Notes under the pieces: model-generated | What the model was told of the DNA's origin: nothing | The model's input: only the letters and a program-made list of their open reading frames with translations | Databases searched by the model: none | Position numbers and translations under genes: made by a program | Shown: piece after piece, positions 11,891-24,793 of the stretch | Numbering within the stretch: the first letter of the stretch is position 1 | How the letters are laid out: every line of letters begins with the position of its first letter | From: Mytilisepta virgata | Taxonomy: Eukaryota; Mollusca; Bivalvia; Mytilida; Mytilidae | Direction: 5' to 3' | Length of the DNA stretch: 64,000 nt | NCBI GenBank assembly: GCA_028015205.1 | Contig: CM051514.1 | Coordinates: forward strand, 30,768,150-30,832,149

Positions 11891-14800
11891 ATGGAACTGG
11901 ATCTTGTTACGATTCTTATATTTTTCGCTGTCTTACTAATAACTTTTTTAGTAAGGTGGAAACCAGAGTCCGATATCCCTGGTCCGACTGCCTGGCCAAT
12001 GATCGGAAATTTATCAATTTTTAAAGAGATACAGAAACATGGCTCTATGGGTAGAACTATATCCTTATTAGCGAAACAATATGGACCTATATTCCGGTTA
12101 TATCTAGGACCACACGTAGTTGTTTTTATATGTGACTACAATACTATTCGCCAGGTGTTAAAGCAACAAGCACACGACTTCATTGACAGACCATTATGGT
12201 TACCGTTTGTGAAAATGTTAAGGAAGGTACAAAAAGGTAGGTGTTAGATATTTCTTTGACTGTCGACACTATAATTGTCATCATGCATTAAAAAATTGCT
12301 AAAACCCCATCTATGCAAATTGTCTAAAACCCTTTTCCTGAAAATTTTAATTAAAGATAAGGCAGGTAAGACAAAGGTAATTTTTTTATATATAAGATCA
12401 CACATACAGAGACATATAGTCAGTTTTCGCTATATGCGGCTTTGAATATTGACGTTAGTTTTGAGCATTGCGTGATAAAAATAAGATTCGTTGTAAATTA
12501 TCCTGCTAAAATACTACTTCCATTATGTTTAGGCAAGGGATATAGCTAATAAAAGAATACATTTCGTAAAAGGGACAATAAAAAATTTGTGGCAAAGGGA
12601 TAAAATGATTTTCAGAGAAGTGGGAAACTGTTTTGAAAAAGTCGCACATGGCATCATATGGTTATTTAAGGAATGTTTCCAATTTTTTAATAAGTTATAC
12701 GATGTAACCTGGTTTTGGTCAATTTACGCATAATAAACCGCTAAACGGTTTATGAATGCCGTAAACTGACCCAAACCAGGTTTTTCAAGACCAATGTTAC
12801 TCTATGCTGTTCAGCCAATTAAAATGCAGTTTTCACATCAAATCAAATTATTTTGATATGTGCTATAGTCGTGAATAAGTGTGACGTTATCTGCACATAA
12901 TTTACAGTTTCATTTCAACAGTACTGATAAAATGAAATGGCTGACAACACCCACACTTTTTACCAATTAATGTGACAAGTTTTGTACAGGGAAAACAACT
13001 GAAAATATGAGGTTATAACTTAATAGATCAAATATCATACAAAATAAATTAAAACTATATCCATCATACACGGATTCATCGTCTTCATATGTCCACATTA
13101 AAAAATATTTTCGAGAATTCTTTCCGGCAACGAAGGTAATTGTCTTGCAAGCATTTCGGTTGAAGGTTCTCTTTCATTCTTAATACTTTCAAGTGATATT
13201 CAGATCCTTTTTTTTTTCCTTGTTCAATTAGACAAAGCAATTCTCCCACAAACATATAGGAAAATTAGTCAAAAGTACTTCGGCATCCGCTCATGTTCGA
13301 GACAACCTTGGCATGTAACTGACTACGCAAAATCTTGAAATAATGAAAATAAAATCATAAAAACGCCGTGTGTGTCAGCGTTGGAAATTTTTCCACCAAA
13401 TTTATTGTTATGTGAAACGACACAATGACAATTACCTTCCTTAATTTACATTTTCTATCAATAAACATGACAGAAAAAATCTTCTTTTAATGTTAATTTG
13501 AAAAGTACTTTTGGGATGGGTAAAGTAGGTTTTGCAATGTCAGCATGGAGCGCAAATTACATTTCTCGACCAGACCACAGGCACTTGTTTAATTCAAAAA
13601 GCACCCCTCCCCCCTAACTTGTTCTTTAAGAGAAGATGATGGACTGATTTACTATTAGTTTACGCGAATTTTGTATTTCATTTGTCTTCCTTTCAGGTTA
13701 TCCAGACGTAAAATGTAACCATAGCATGTATATATCAACATATTTCTTTGCGAGTCATCCTAATTTACTAAAGAGCTGGCTTGGGAGCTTACAGTTAAAT
13801 GTAACATAGTAAAAATACTTACACTCTTCTGTGTGCAAAAGTCATACTCGATCTACCCGTAATTAAGAATCTGATACCAGAACTGTTTTGCAATTCAGAA
13901 GAAAAATATCCAAATTTACAACCATATCTGGACAAAATTGTAATAAAATATGTAAATTCTTAAAATTCTAATGTTACCCAAAATCTGAGCATCACAACGA
14001 TCAGCCCCCACCCCCCCCCCCCCCCCCCCCTCCCCCCTTTCCCACATAGACCCAACCAACATCTATTTTCGGAGAACTGTATTCATCCTCGACCTTTCTA
14101 TGCGAATTTCTAAGGACGGTTACAATGTAAATATTAATTGAAAAAATTAATTTTGAGTGACGCTGGATGTTCCATAAATTGTGTAAAGGTCCTGGAAATG
14201 CCGTTTTCCCTAGAAATTCAACAATTTATAAAAGTTCTATCTAAGGACATGTCTAGACATGCTCCAGGTTCCTAGTACGTACTTTTTAAAACTTTTTAAT
14301 TTTTCACTGTGATAATAAAGCACTTCTCTATCCATATTTATTTACTATCTATACTCTATGTGTTCACTGTTTGATGGTAAATGAGAATGGATATACATTG
14401 TAATAACAGTGCATTTTGTTAGTAAAATGTAATCATAAAATAGGACAATATATTACAACTTGTTGCAAGACCAAATTAGAATTCACTAAAGGTCCTGGTG
14501 CAGATATTTTTCAGTGATTTGATGCAAATTTGGTTGAACATCTTCCTCAGTAACTATTAAAACAGTGTTCCGCTTGATTATTTTTTTTTTTAAATTCAAA
14601 TACATGTTTCAAGAAATTTGCAAACAAACCACAACTTATCATTTCATCATCATCATCATTCAATCCAAGTCCATAAGTGGTACTCGATCAACGACACCCA
14701 ACTGACATACACATTTCCCTTTAAAAATCACCATTATTAAAACAACCTGGAACAAAAAATATTCAACATTATATTAATCATGATAAATTTTATTCTTTAA

Positions 14801-17800
14801 TTATTATAATTACTCTTTAATCTTCCATAGAGAAACTCTGCAAAAACTCCATCAAGTGACTGTGAGCCGAAGTTGTAAAGAGACAAAAAAAATTAGCAAC
14901 AAATTCTTGGAAGTTTATTCTGTATATTTCAAAAAAATCTTTCATTTGGAATAATGTTATATAGAAACCCACCTAGGTCGGGTATTTTTCTTACGTGTTC
15001 CAGTATTTTACTTATTATAGTTATTGGGATATTCCTTAAGAGACAAATGCAAAACGTGTCTTTTGTCAACATAGATAACGTCTGTTGGTACTTCCCTTCT
15101 GTCAGCAGGATGTTTTTCGTCATTAATTTTTGTGTTTAGAATTTAAATGTTTGAAACCTGCTTTTAGATTTTTAGGAGTCCGAACTTTAATTTTCAGTGA
15201 AATTATTACAATTCTATTGGGCAAGGTGTCTGTGCCCCCGACCCTCGGCCCCCTCCCCAAAAATATTATAATTTTCAGAAAAAATTACTTCAAATATATA
15301 CATTTCTATGTATGTAATGTCGATATAATCAAGAATGTTTTTTGTGTAAATCTTACGGCTATTTGATACACGAAGTCCATATTGGATACTTGACGAAGCG
15401 TCAGATAATTACTAATTTTCCTGAGATATTTAGAAACGTTTGCAAAATTTGACAATCTTTATTGATTTTGAGGATGATAAACATAACAAAGTATTAGGTA
15501 TTATAAATACCCAGAATGGTAGATTATGAAGTTTTGGCTACTTTTCTACTCCTAATGGCCAAAACTTAGTATTCTAGCATTGTCTAGTTCGCGGATGATA
15601 TTTTACGATTATCTATATCAACCTGTATCTTTTATAACAGGAAGTGGCTTTGCGTGGAACAATGGCGATTCCTGGAAAAATGTACGACGCCTCTCACTTA
15701 GAAGTATGAAAGACTTTGGACTGGGGAAAATCTCTCTTGAAGAAACGATTCTTGAAGAGGCTGGCAATATTATTGAGACTTTTGAGAAACTGAATGGAAA
15801 ACCTGTCAATAATGTGAGAGATATATTGACCAAAGCTACATGTAATGTTATACATCATGTTATTTTTGGGTACAGGTACGTTAAAGTGAAAAAATGCACC
15901 TTTTTTTACTTTTATCCGAGTAATATATGATCCTAGAAGTTGTTATACTGTTGTGTTTGTGACTTCTGCTCTTTGTGTTATTTTATGTCAGGGATTCTGT
16001 CTGTTCTGGGGGGTTGATTGATCAGTATGTCATAATTGACCTTTCCTGTTATCCATTAGGTTGTGTATTTCTTACTCATAAATTCCACGTGCTTAACGGA
16101 GACATATAGATTCTACAACGATGACCAGTTGTGATTATGAAAGTTATCAACTCAGATAATTAAATTTTCATTTCTAAACTCCGATGTTGTCCGAGCAGTT
16201 TAAAAAATGAAAATGTTATTATCGAGAGTGGATAAATTTCATAATTAACGCGTCAAGAGTTTTAGAATCTTTTTCTCTAATGACAATGTAAAACTCCGAG
16301 AGGTCTTCCGAACGTTTTGCTGCGGAAAATTCACGATAATTTAACCGACGTGTGGTAATTTTCATATTTCCTTTATCAACCCGAGACCATGATATCGGCC
16401 CCGAGGTCTTTAGCCCGAGGGATGATATCAGTCGAGGGCTGATAACACGGGCAATATGAAAAAGACCATGTATTAATCTATTTATCACATATTTTGTCAC
16501 TACCAAGAAATAATTTTACTGTTGAATTAGATTTTCCAGTCTTCAAGCAAGTTTGTCAGGTTTTTGACATCCCTGAATATATGGTGCAAATTCACAATGC
16601 TACAGGTATTAAACAGTGTTCTTTCTTTCACTTGGATAAGTCAAACAATCAAATGCAACTTCAGTTCCTGTGCTTTTCCCCGAGATCTACAAAAAAGCTT
16701 TTATAAGCCCCTATTTGAAACTGCTTAGAACATTTATGAACGGTTAATTCACCATAAATAATGATCAGACGATTATTTACAGCTGCGCCCCTCAAACTAA
16801 ACTATAGTAGTATAACAAGCATCTGACTGAAATGTATGCACATGCAAAACATCAATATTTAGTATCATAAAATGTTTTGGCAATCTTTCCACAGGTATAA
16901 ACATGATCACGAAAAGCTAAAAGAAATAATAGATTGTTTCCATGTGGTTTTTGAGGAAGCAGGACCTCTATCAACAGATGCCGTATTTCCATTTCTGAAA
17001 ATATTATTTTCGGCATGTATTCTTTTTATTAATTTAATTTCAAATGACTTTTAAATAGACATTTGTGACAAACATTCAGAATATACCCGTATTCAAACAT
17101 GACTGTAGATGACATCTTGATAAACATTTTGGATAAACATTCAGAATATACCCGTATTCAAACATGACGGTAGATGACATCTTGATAAACATTTTGGATA
17201 AACATTCAGAATATACCCATGTTCAAATCTCAGTATTATCATATTACATGTTTATGTTGGATCTTAGAGCGTCCCCTTACCTTATTTATAAGTTTTAAGT
17301 TCCAAAATTACAAAACACTTGTCACGTACATAGTGTATCTGTATAGAAAATAGTAACTCGTCCAGAAACTACTTATGGCTTCCTGAATATAACATATTTC
17401 TTGAATCTACGACCTGTCCAATGATACATTGAATTTGTTTTTGCAGTTTTACATTTTTAATCCCTTTTCCTGATCGAATAAAAAAAGAATAGGGTAATTT
17501 AAGAAATTCTAACATTTTTGCAGAATATTTCACTTACAGATGACCCATAACGACATGAACGATGAAAATACAACAAGAACATCAGATAGGAAATTATGGA
17601 CTCAAAATTGTTAATCTTCTTGAATTTTTAAAATACGTATATATATCGACAGCTCCTTGTAAACGTATTATACACGTATGATATATATATTCTTATGCTC
17701 TTCTCACAAATATATTTTAATAGATTGAAAAAAGTAGATATCAGAGGCGGTGTTTGGAAACAATTGCTAAGTATGTTACTGAACAGACAGAGGAGCACAA

Positions 17801-20800
17801 GCATTCATATGACGAAAACAACATTTGTGATTTTGTAGATCTGTACATAAAATCAGAAACTTGTAAAGACGACAGACAACAGAAACTTGATAGTAGGTAC
17901 ACATAAAAACAATTGAATAGTTTTGAAACTTTATTTTATGCGACTTTGATAGAAAAGAACTGATTTTGTGTAATTTTGGAGATTATGAGTTATCAACAAA
18001 GTATACTAAAGCCAAAACACTGTTCTGATATTAATGGCATTAGGAGACAAAGAGAAAACAACAATGACACACACACATACGCACAGAATTACAAAACAAA
18101 TCACGATATTTCATCTTAATGAGATGGAAAAATCTGGATAAAACATGTACCGTTCTGAAAAAATTCTGTGGTATATATGCAAATAGAAGCTAGTTCAAGG
18201 TGATATTTTTGACACATTTTCTCAAAAATTATATAGAAATGTATATAATGTTGTATTTTGCCAAACATATAGTATTATATGATTTCTAGTTTTTCTAAAA
18301 TTGTTATGTAATAGTCATTTAGAAGCTACAATAGAATCTCGGAAGCTCGAACTCGGGTCGACCGAACACCATGAATTTATCGACCCTTTAACAAAGTCCA
18401 GTCTTTTTTCCATTATTTCTACATAAATTAACTCTCAGTTTTTCGAACAACGATTTCTCGAATTCTCGAACTAATTTTCTGGTCCGTACAACAGTAATAT
18501 AATATAATGTAATTTACTACCAGTAACTCGAACACCATTTTTAATTGGCGTACATGAAAAATATCAATAAGTATGAAAAATCAGAGGTCAGATTGACAAG
18601 AAGGTGATTAATTGTCAATTACAGGTCATTGATAATCCACTTGATGTTTATCGGGTAATTATTCTTATTATTTCCACATCAAGATTTGATGAGTGGAAAT
18701 TTTTTTAACGATTGGATAGATAAACGGATGTAAATTAAATTTTAGATTTATTGCTGGTTCGTAAGCGAAAATTTTCAGGACTTCGATGGCTCGAACTACC
18801 GATACCTCGAACTAATTCTACAGACCCCTTCGAGTTCGAGAAATCGATATTCTACTTTGTATTTTGCCATATAGATATACTATTGATATACCGTTCGATT
18901 TACATATTTTTGGTAGGAAGAATATTTTTATCCGAAATGCAAAAAACTATTTTCGTTGAATGTCGGCAAAAGAATACCGAAGCAACAGCTGGAAAAGTCC
19001 GTGAAATCGAAATCCAAAGGAAAACACAAAGTCATGAGTATGGAACATAACAAACAAATGTTGATTGATACATAATTTTATAATTAAAATTTCAATTTAC
19101 ATACATATGTAGCAGTAACCTTTTAAAATTTGAATACATATTTATATATTTTGGTACTGTTTAAGAGTGCGAGCTGTTTAGTATTATCATTGATTTGTTT
19201 GCTGCTGGTACAGACACGACATCGACAACATTAGACTGGGCATTACTTTTTATGATAGCAAATCCAGCGGTTCAAAGAAAATGTCAGGAAGAGATCTCTA
19301 AGGTAAAACAAATTCTGATGTCGTCTGCTGTTTTAACTTTTAGAAAACGAAAAAGGACTTTCAAACTCATTTTTATACGCCCGTCAAAATTTGGACGGGA
19401 GGTATTATGGTATACAAATGTCCGGCGTCCGTCTGTCCGTCTGTCCGTCGTAAACATGTCGCGCCGTAACTTGAGAACGACTCCTCCAAATTTCACGACA
19501 CTTAACATAATTGTTTCTTATGATGGCCAAACGATCTGTATACTTTTTGGTGAATATAAGATTAAAACTTTTTGAGTTACGGGACTTTGTAACTAAAACA
19601 GAAGTGTGTTTTTTTCACATGTCACGCCGTATCTTACGATTATTGCTTAAAACTTTACACACTTCTTAGTTATATTAATCTAAAGATCTGTATACTTTTT
19701 GGTGATGATTCAAAATTTTATTTTAGAGTTTTTGAGTTTTTTGTTAAAAAAAAGGGGGGGTTCACATGTCGCGCCGTATCTCAAAAACGATTTATTATTA
19801 TTGCTTAAAACTTTACACACTTCTTAGTTATATTAATCTAAAGATCTGTATACTTTTTGGTGATGATTCAAAATTTTATTTTAGAGTTTTTGAGTTTTTT
19901 GTAGAAAAAGGGGGGGGGGGGGGGGGGTTTCACATGTCGCGCCGTATCTCACAAATGATTTATGATTATTGCATAAAACTTTACACGCTTCTTAGTTATA
20001 TTAATCTAATAATCTGTATACTTTTCGGTGATGATTCAAAATTTTATTTTAGAGCTATTGAGTTTTTTGTAAAAAAAAAGGGGGGGCGGGTTTCACATGT
20101 CGCGCCATATCTCAAAAACAATTTATGATTATTGCATAAAACTTTACAGACTTCTTAGTTATATTAATCTGAAGATCTGTATACTTTTTCGTGATGATTC
20201 TTTATTTTATTTTTAGTTATTGAATTTTTATTGAGCTAACAGTTGCTAAAAAGGGTATTCTTTTTTGGTCACATTTCGCGCTGTATCTCTATTGCTGAAA
20301 AGTTTACACGCTTATGTTTTGCCGGGTTTCCATATACATCCCACCAGCAGCTCCACTAAATAAAGAAAGGTTCCAAAAGCATTTATTATGTTTTTTCACA
20401 AGACGACGGGCGTATCATGCGCTCGTGGCGCAGCTGTTTATTATAGAAGAAACATTACTATTAAAGGTAATTCTCATGCCAAAAAGTTGGAAAGATATAT
20501 ATGCTGTTCTTGCAAAACTATTTCACATTGGAAACGAACAAACAATACGTAATATGTTTTGCTTTAGCTTGTACATGTACCTGTAATTTTCTGAAAGGAC
20601 CTCAACATTGAACCAAAACCTCACATCTTTTAAAGCCAAGAGGTACATGGCTGGTAGCTATGTACAATATAATCAGAGGCTCCCCAGGACACTGTATCGC
20701 TCACCTAATATTTCCATTTGTTCATTTGTTCATTACAAAAACACTTTGAGATTAACTTCCATGTCATGTTTGGTTTCAGTCAATTCAATAATGTTCAAGA

Positions 20801-23374
20801 AGAAGCAGTTTGTATGTAATTGCCATAGAGTCCTATGTTAAACTAAGTCTTCCGCTGACGGCCATCATGGATGGCAGATCGGCACCAAAGTAACAACACT
20901 TATATGTAACAGTTTGCAATGATATATTAATTAGAGAAAATTAATACTTAACATTGCCTTCACAGGTTGTTGGAACTGAAAGGAAAGTTCGGTATTCAGA
21001 CAGAACAAAACTATGTTACGTCGAGGCAACACTTCTTGAGGTTCAAAGACTTGGAAACACAGGTAACTCCTTCATTTTTAAGAATATGCTAATTTTGGAT
21101 TCATGTGTCGTCTGCATTGTTTTAGGACATTGATAGTCGACAGGAGATTAATATTCCAATCAGTTAAGCGTTTAATACACTCGTGTTTGGTTTGAACTTA
21201 CAAGCTTTCATTGTCGGAAACCTTTTGCCTCCTCCAAAGGCACACGTCTGTCTGAAGTCGAAACACATTTTGTTGTTTATATTCAACGTCTATTATTATT
21301 GCGTGTCCGACGGTTGCCGATAATTACCGAGGTCATTGCCGTTACGTCGTATGTAACACCAGGGACATATGGAAAGAATCGGGGGGTCACGCCTTATGCC
21401 TTACGAAACTGAAATTTGATAAAATGGGGAGTATCATCGTCGGGCATATATTTGTCCTTAGGAATTTCTTATTTTAACTTTTTGTCATCTTGAATTTGAA
21501 CCGGTTCAATATTTATCTTATTTGTATCAATACATGTATATGAATATGCAGTATTGCGATTTATTGTGTTAGCTTGTAATACGTTTGGCTTTTAGCGCAC
21601 CTTCTAAAGAATGACCAAATCCGGCACACCTACATTTGTACGCTGCATTTCCTCACTGCCACCAGCCCTTTTCTACTGCGTAGAAGTACATCAAGATATT
21701 TAAATTCTCAAAATTTTGTGTTAAAAAATCAGTATTATTTTAAAACTAGATAGGCCTGATGTTTATACATTCTTTTTTTACAATCTTAATACGATAGAAA
21801 CAATGTAAGCAAAGTCTCAGGTCGTAGCCAGAGGATTACCAAATGGTCGATATTATGGACGAGTATTTCACGTCTTCGAAGAAATTCGTCATAAACACTC
21901 GATCAAACATCATTCAAATTTATGTTATATCTAACTCAAATCTCACATGGAATCAAATTGAAAAACAAAGAAGTAATGGCGGTAGTGATTATAAAAGATG
22001 TTTGCCGAATGTTAACCGCTGTACGACTTGTCGTATTACAAATGTCGTATAACAAAAACTAAAAATTTAAAGTAAAACGAAAACAAAGTAAAAAATGCTG
22101 CTGACAAGAGTTTTAATAATAAGAATTAAGGTATACTGTTTACATTTAATGCAGCTGTGGGTACATTACCGCATATGGCTACGTGTGATACTACAATTGG
22201 GGGATACAAAATCAAAGAGGGAACAATTGTTATGCCTATGATGTCAGTTGTACACAAAGATCCGACATTATGGAATGACCCAGAACAGTTTGATCCAAGC
22301 AGGTTCATAGATGACAATGGTGACGTATTAAAAAAAGAAACCTTGATGCCATTTGGAAGTGGTTAGTTTGTTTTTTTTTTTAATTTTTTTTTTTATGTTA
22401 TTATTATTAAATTTTTTTTTGTTGCAATTTATTTTCTAAGTAAAAAAATATCTCTGCTCCTTAGAATTAGATACAGTAACTATGGTTTATTATAATATAT
22501 ATTTATAGTTATATACTTTCTAATGTTTCCGTTTTTCAAAAAATTCAAATTCAAATTTTAATGATTTAAAATCCAATAACGGATTGTTAGGCGTGAAAAT
22601 AATTTCTGCAAAACGCCACCTGAGGATTGCCATAAAAAGCTTATTGAATAAAGCACATGCTGTTTACTATCCACGTTTTTGTCAAGATATGGTTAGATGA
22701 AATATTTTATGAAGAGCATAACTTTTGTACCGCGGAGCGGAAAATAGTACACAACACTAGCTAATACAAACTTTTTATGGTAAACTCATGTCTACACCAA
22801 TAAAATGTGGCTTCGGCACTCGGGTTGACAAATTGCTGCTATTTTATGCTCGATAATAATACTAATCAATGTTAATATTCAATTTGCACTCACATACACA
22901 AAAATATTTATGATAAAGAATGAATTTGAAAAGAAAATGTAGGATCCAAAACTTGGTGAAAAAGAACAAAATAGCATCACTAAATGTCGAAATGCGTCTA
23001 ACACCAAGTGATTTAAAGTATACAGGTATCCAGATGTACAAACAATTTTCAAACTGCATAAACAATAGCATTCTGTAAATACAATGGAAGGTCTAAAATT
23101 TAAAAAAAAAACAACCTTTTTTCGTTCAGAAATGTTGCATGTAGATATGGTACTAATAGCGAATATTTTTTTGTAAACATTTACATACCTTTTAGGTCCA
23201 CGAGCTTGTCCGGGTGAATCGCTCGCAAAAACAGAAATGTTCCTGATATTTGCCAACTTGTTGCAACGGTTTACCTTTTCTAAGACAGAGCCTGGCGATA
23301 TATTATCATTTAAAGGAATTACTGGTATAACAAACGCGGCACCTCCATATATACTTACAGCTGTCTTGCGATAA
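11891..23374 (+). CDS. CYP2-clan cytochrome P450, complete (gene 2 of tandem pair)
   Basis: Complete P450 of 495 aa, a normal length for the family. Exons: 11891-12236, 15641-15875, 16895-17012, 17724-17892, 19166-19302, 20966-21062, 22155-22361, 23196-23374. The start ATG is followed by a membrane anchor (about residues 5-21), then the hinge [12 protein letters not shown] (29-40), C-helix W127-K-N-V-R131, I-helix A303-G-T-D-T-T308, K-helix E360-V-Q-R363, FDPSRF, and FGSGPRACPG (434-443) with heme ligand Cys441. It is expected to sit in the ER membrane and oxidise a hydrophobic substrate with P450 reductase; the substrate is not predictable. It lies 2.1 kb downstream of its paralogue in the same orientation, so a tandem duplication is the simplest origin. 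Intron 3 would need a GC donor (17013-17014), the only non-GT donor in the gene. Intron 1 (3.4 kb) and intron 5 hold most of the repeats. Confidence 0.95.
12706..12783. repeat. Short foldback element (hairpin 2)
   Basis: AACCTGGTTTTGGTCA...TGACCCAAACCAGGTT, an imperfect 78-bp inverted repeat centred on AAACCGCTAAACGGTTT, in gene 2 intron 1. Confidence 0.75.
14006..14039. repeat. Poly-C tract
   Basis: About 30 nearly uninterrupted C residues in gene 2 intron 1. The opposite strand is G-rich and the exact length is likely unreliable. Confidence 0.9.
16357..16465. repeat. Short foldback element (hairpin 3)
   Basis: Same family as 2205-2325: centre GGCCCCGAGGTCTTTAGCCC, right arm GGGCAATATGAAAAAGACC, and the shared trailer 'TCTATTTATCACATATTTTG'. 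It sits in intron 2 of gene 2, whereas the other copy is in intron 1 of gene 1, so the two insertions are independent of the gene duplication. Confidence 0.75.
17071..17225. repeat. Tandem repeat, 64-65 bp period
   Basis: Almost 2.5 copies of a unit starting 'AAACATTCAGAATATACCC', directly after exon 3 in gene 2 intron 3. Confidence 0.9.
18330..18855. mobile_element. Pogo/Tigger-like non-autonomous DNA element
   Basis: The left end CAATAGAATCTCGGAAGCTCGAACTC and, inverted, the right end around 18822-18855 (GAGTTCGAGAAATCGATATTCTA) form imperfect terminal repeats rich in TCGAA/TTCGAG, the usual look of pogo/Tigger ends. No transposase is visible. Lies in gene 2 intron 4. A similar single end is at 58657-58730. 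Confidence 0.5.
19375..20445. mobile_element. Repeat element with (GTCC/GTCT)n and five 150-175-bp units
   Basis: Starts ATACGCCCGTC at about 19376 and ends GACGACGGGCGTAT near 20417, so the ends are inverted. After a GTCCGTCTGTCCGTC run, five diverged units begin with CACATGTCGCGCCGTATCTC (near 19616, 19763, 19931, 20094, 20270). Each ends in a poly-A/poly-G stretch. It fills much of gene 2 intron 5. Confidence 0.7.
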
Positions 23375-24663
23375 TTGTTTGTACAGCAAAACTTGTGATA
23401 AGAAAGAGTTTATATACATAAATTAGCCTTTCTACATAAAAAAAAGGAAACTTTATTACTAAGTACATGAAAACATTTTTCCTATTGTTTCCAGTGTAAA
23501 TATTCATATTTATTCTAAAAAAACTTAAATCACCGTTACTAAACTGATGAAAGATGGTTACACAATATTGCCAAGTTCTATGTGTTTAAAGTTGCTAAAA
23601 AGACTGATACAAGACTCACTAGACTGACATTTCCTTAGGCTCCTCTACTGTTACCTTATGAAAGTCAGATGTTTTGGAGTTAAGTCGCCTTGTCCATAAA
23701 AAAATCAAATATGCACGAAAAATCACAAAATTAGCAATTTTTGGATAAATTAAAAATCGTGTCAACTCCGATTTGCTTAATATATCTTGTTAAAATTTGA
23801 AAAATACTTTGTTATGATAGTATCTTTCAATAGTCAACTGCTAATCAACATGTAGATTCATGCTAGCTTTGCTAGAAATTTCTTTCCTAATTTAGATTAT
23901 GTTTATTCGATAATTTAAAGAGAATCCCAATTTGAAATTTTTTTATGTGAACTGTTGTGGAATTTATCACCCAATATAAAGAAAGATGTCTAGATCGATC
24001 CTTTTCAATAAATTGTGCATGATGACAAGATATATTCAACATTTCCGCAAACAGATATAGGAGGACTCCTGAAATATTGTGAATGGGTATATTCGTCCAA
24101 ATGGAATCTAACAGATTTTGATTCTTAAGCATTTAGAAATATTCAATACTCGAATAAGACTCATAGAATTTTAAAAAAATCATCAGAATGTACAGTTTTT
24201 CTCCTCTCTACTAATTTTTCTAATAGAAAACTATTTGGCAGTCAATCATGAAAGTAATTTTCCATTTTTGTCTTAGCTGGCCCGAATAGTAAGTGTTTAA
24301 AACAGAAAGTTTGAAAAGTCAACAAATGCTCTGGAATTGCAAATTAATTACTACGCAGATGAGGCACGTAGAGTGTAAATCAAAAATGGGAAATTCATAT
24401 TGGAAAAATCAAGGTCATCCCGTGTCATTATACTTTTGATTGTAGTTTATTCACATTGTGTTAGTGTTTGTTACAATTAAAATGTAATACTTAGAAATTG
24501 CCATCAATGAAATACTAACCAATAAACAGTATCACACCTTCGTCAAAACTTCAACACAGAAAGAGAGCAAGTTTAAGACCACACGAAGACCCCTACATGT
24601 GATTAACCTTTCCCCATGTTTAATGCTATGGGGTGATGTTTTAAATATAGATTCTCCGTCAGG
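23375..24663. other. Intergenic, nothing recognised
   Basis: 3' flank of P450 gene 2. AT-rich, with no exon, repeat family or RNA gene that I can support. Confidence 0.5.
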
Positions 24664-24793
24664 TACGAGTGAGTTATGGAATTTCCCCATCCGAGATAGT
24701 TAAATTTTCGATTTTCAACACGCGAGCATTTGCGAGCGTGTTAAAATCTAAAATTTAACCATTGAGGGTTGAGAAATTCCATAACTCACGAGT
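24664..24793. repeat. Short foldback element (hairpin 4)
   Basis: Arms GAGTGAGTTATGGAATTTC and GAAATTCCATAACTCACGAG around ACGCGAGCATTTGCGAGCGTG. Confidence 0.8.
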
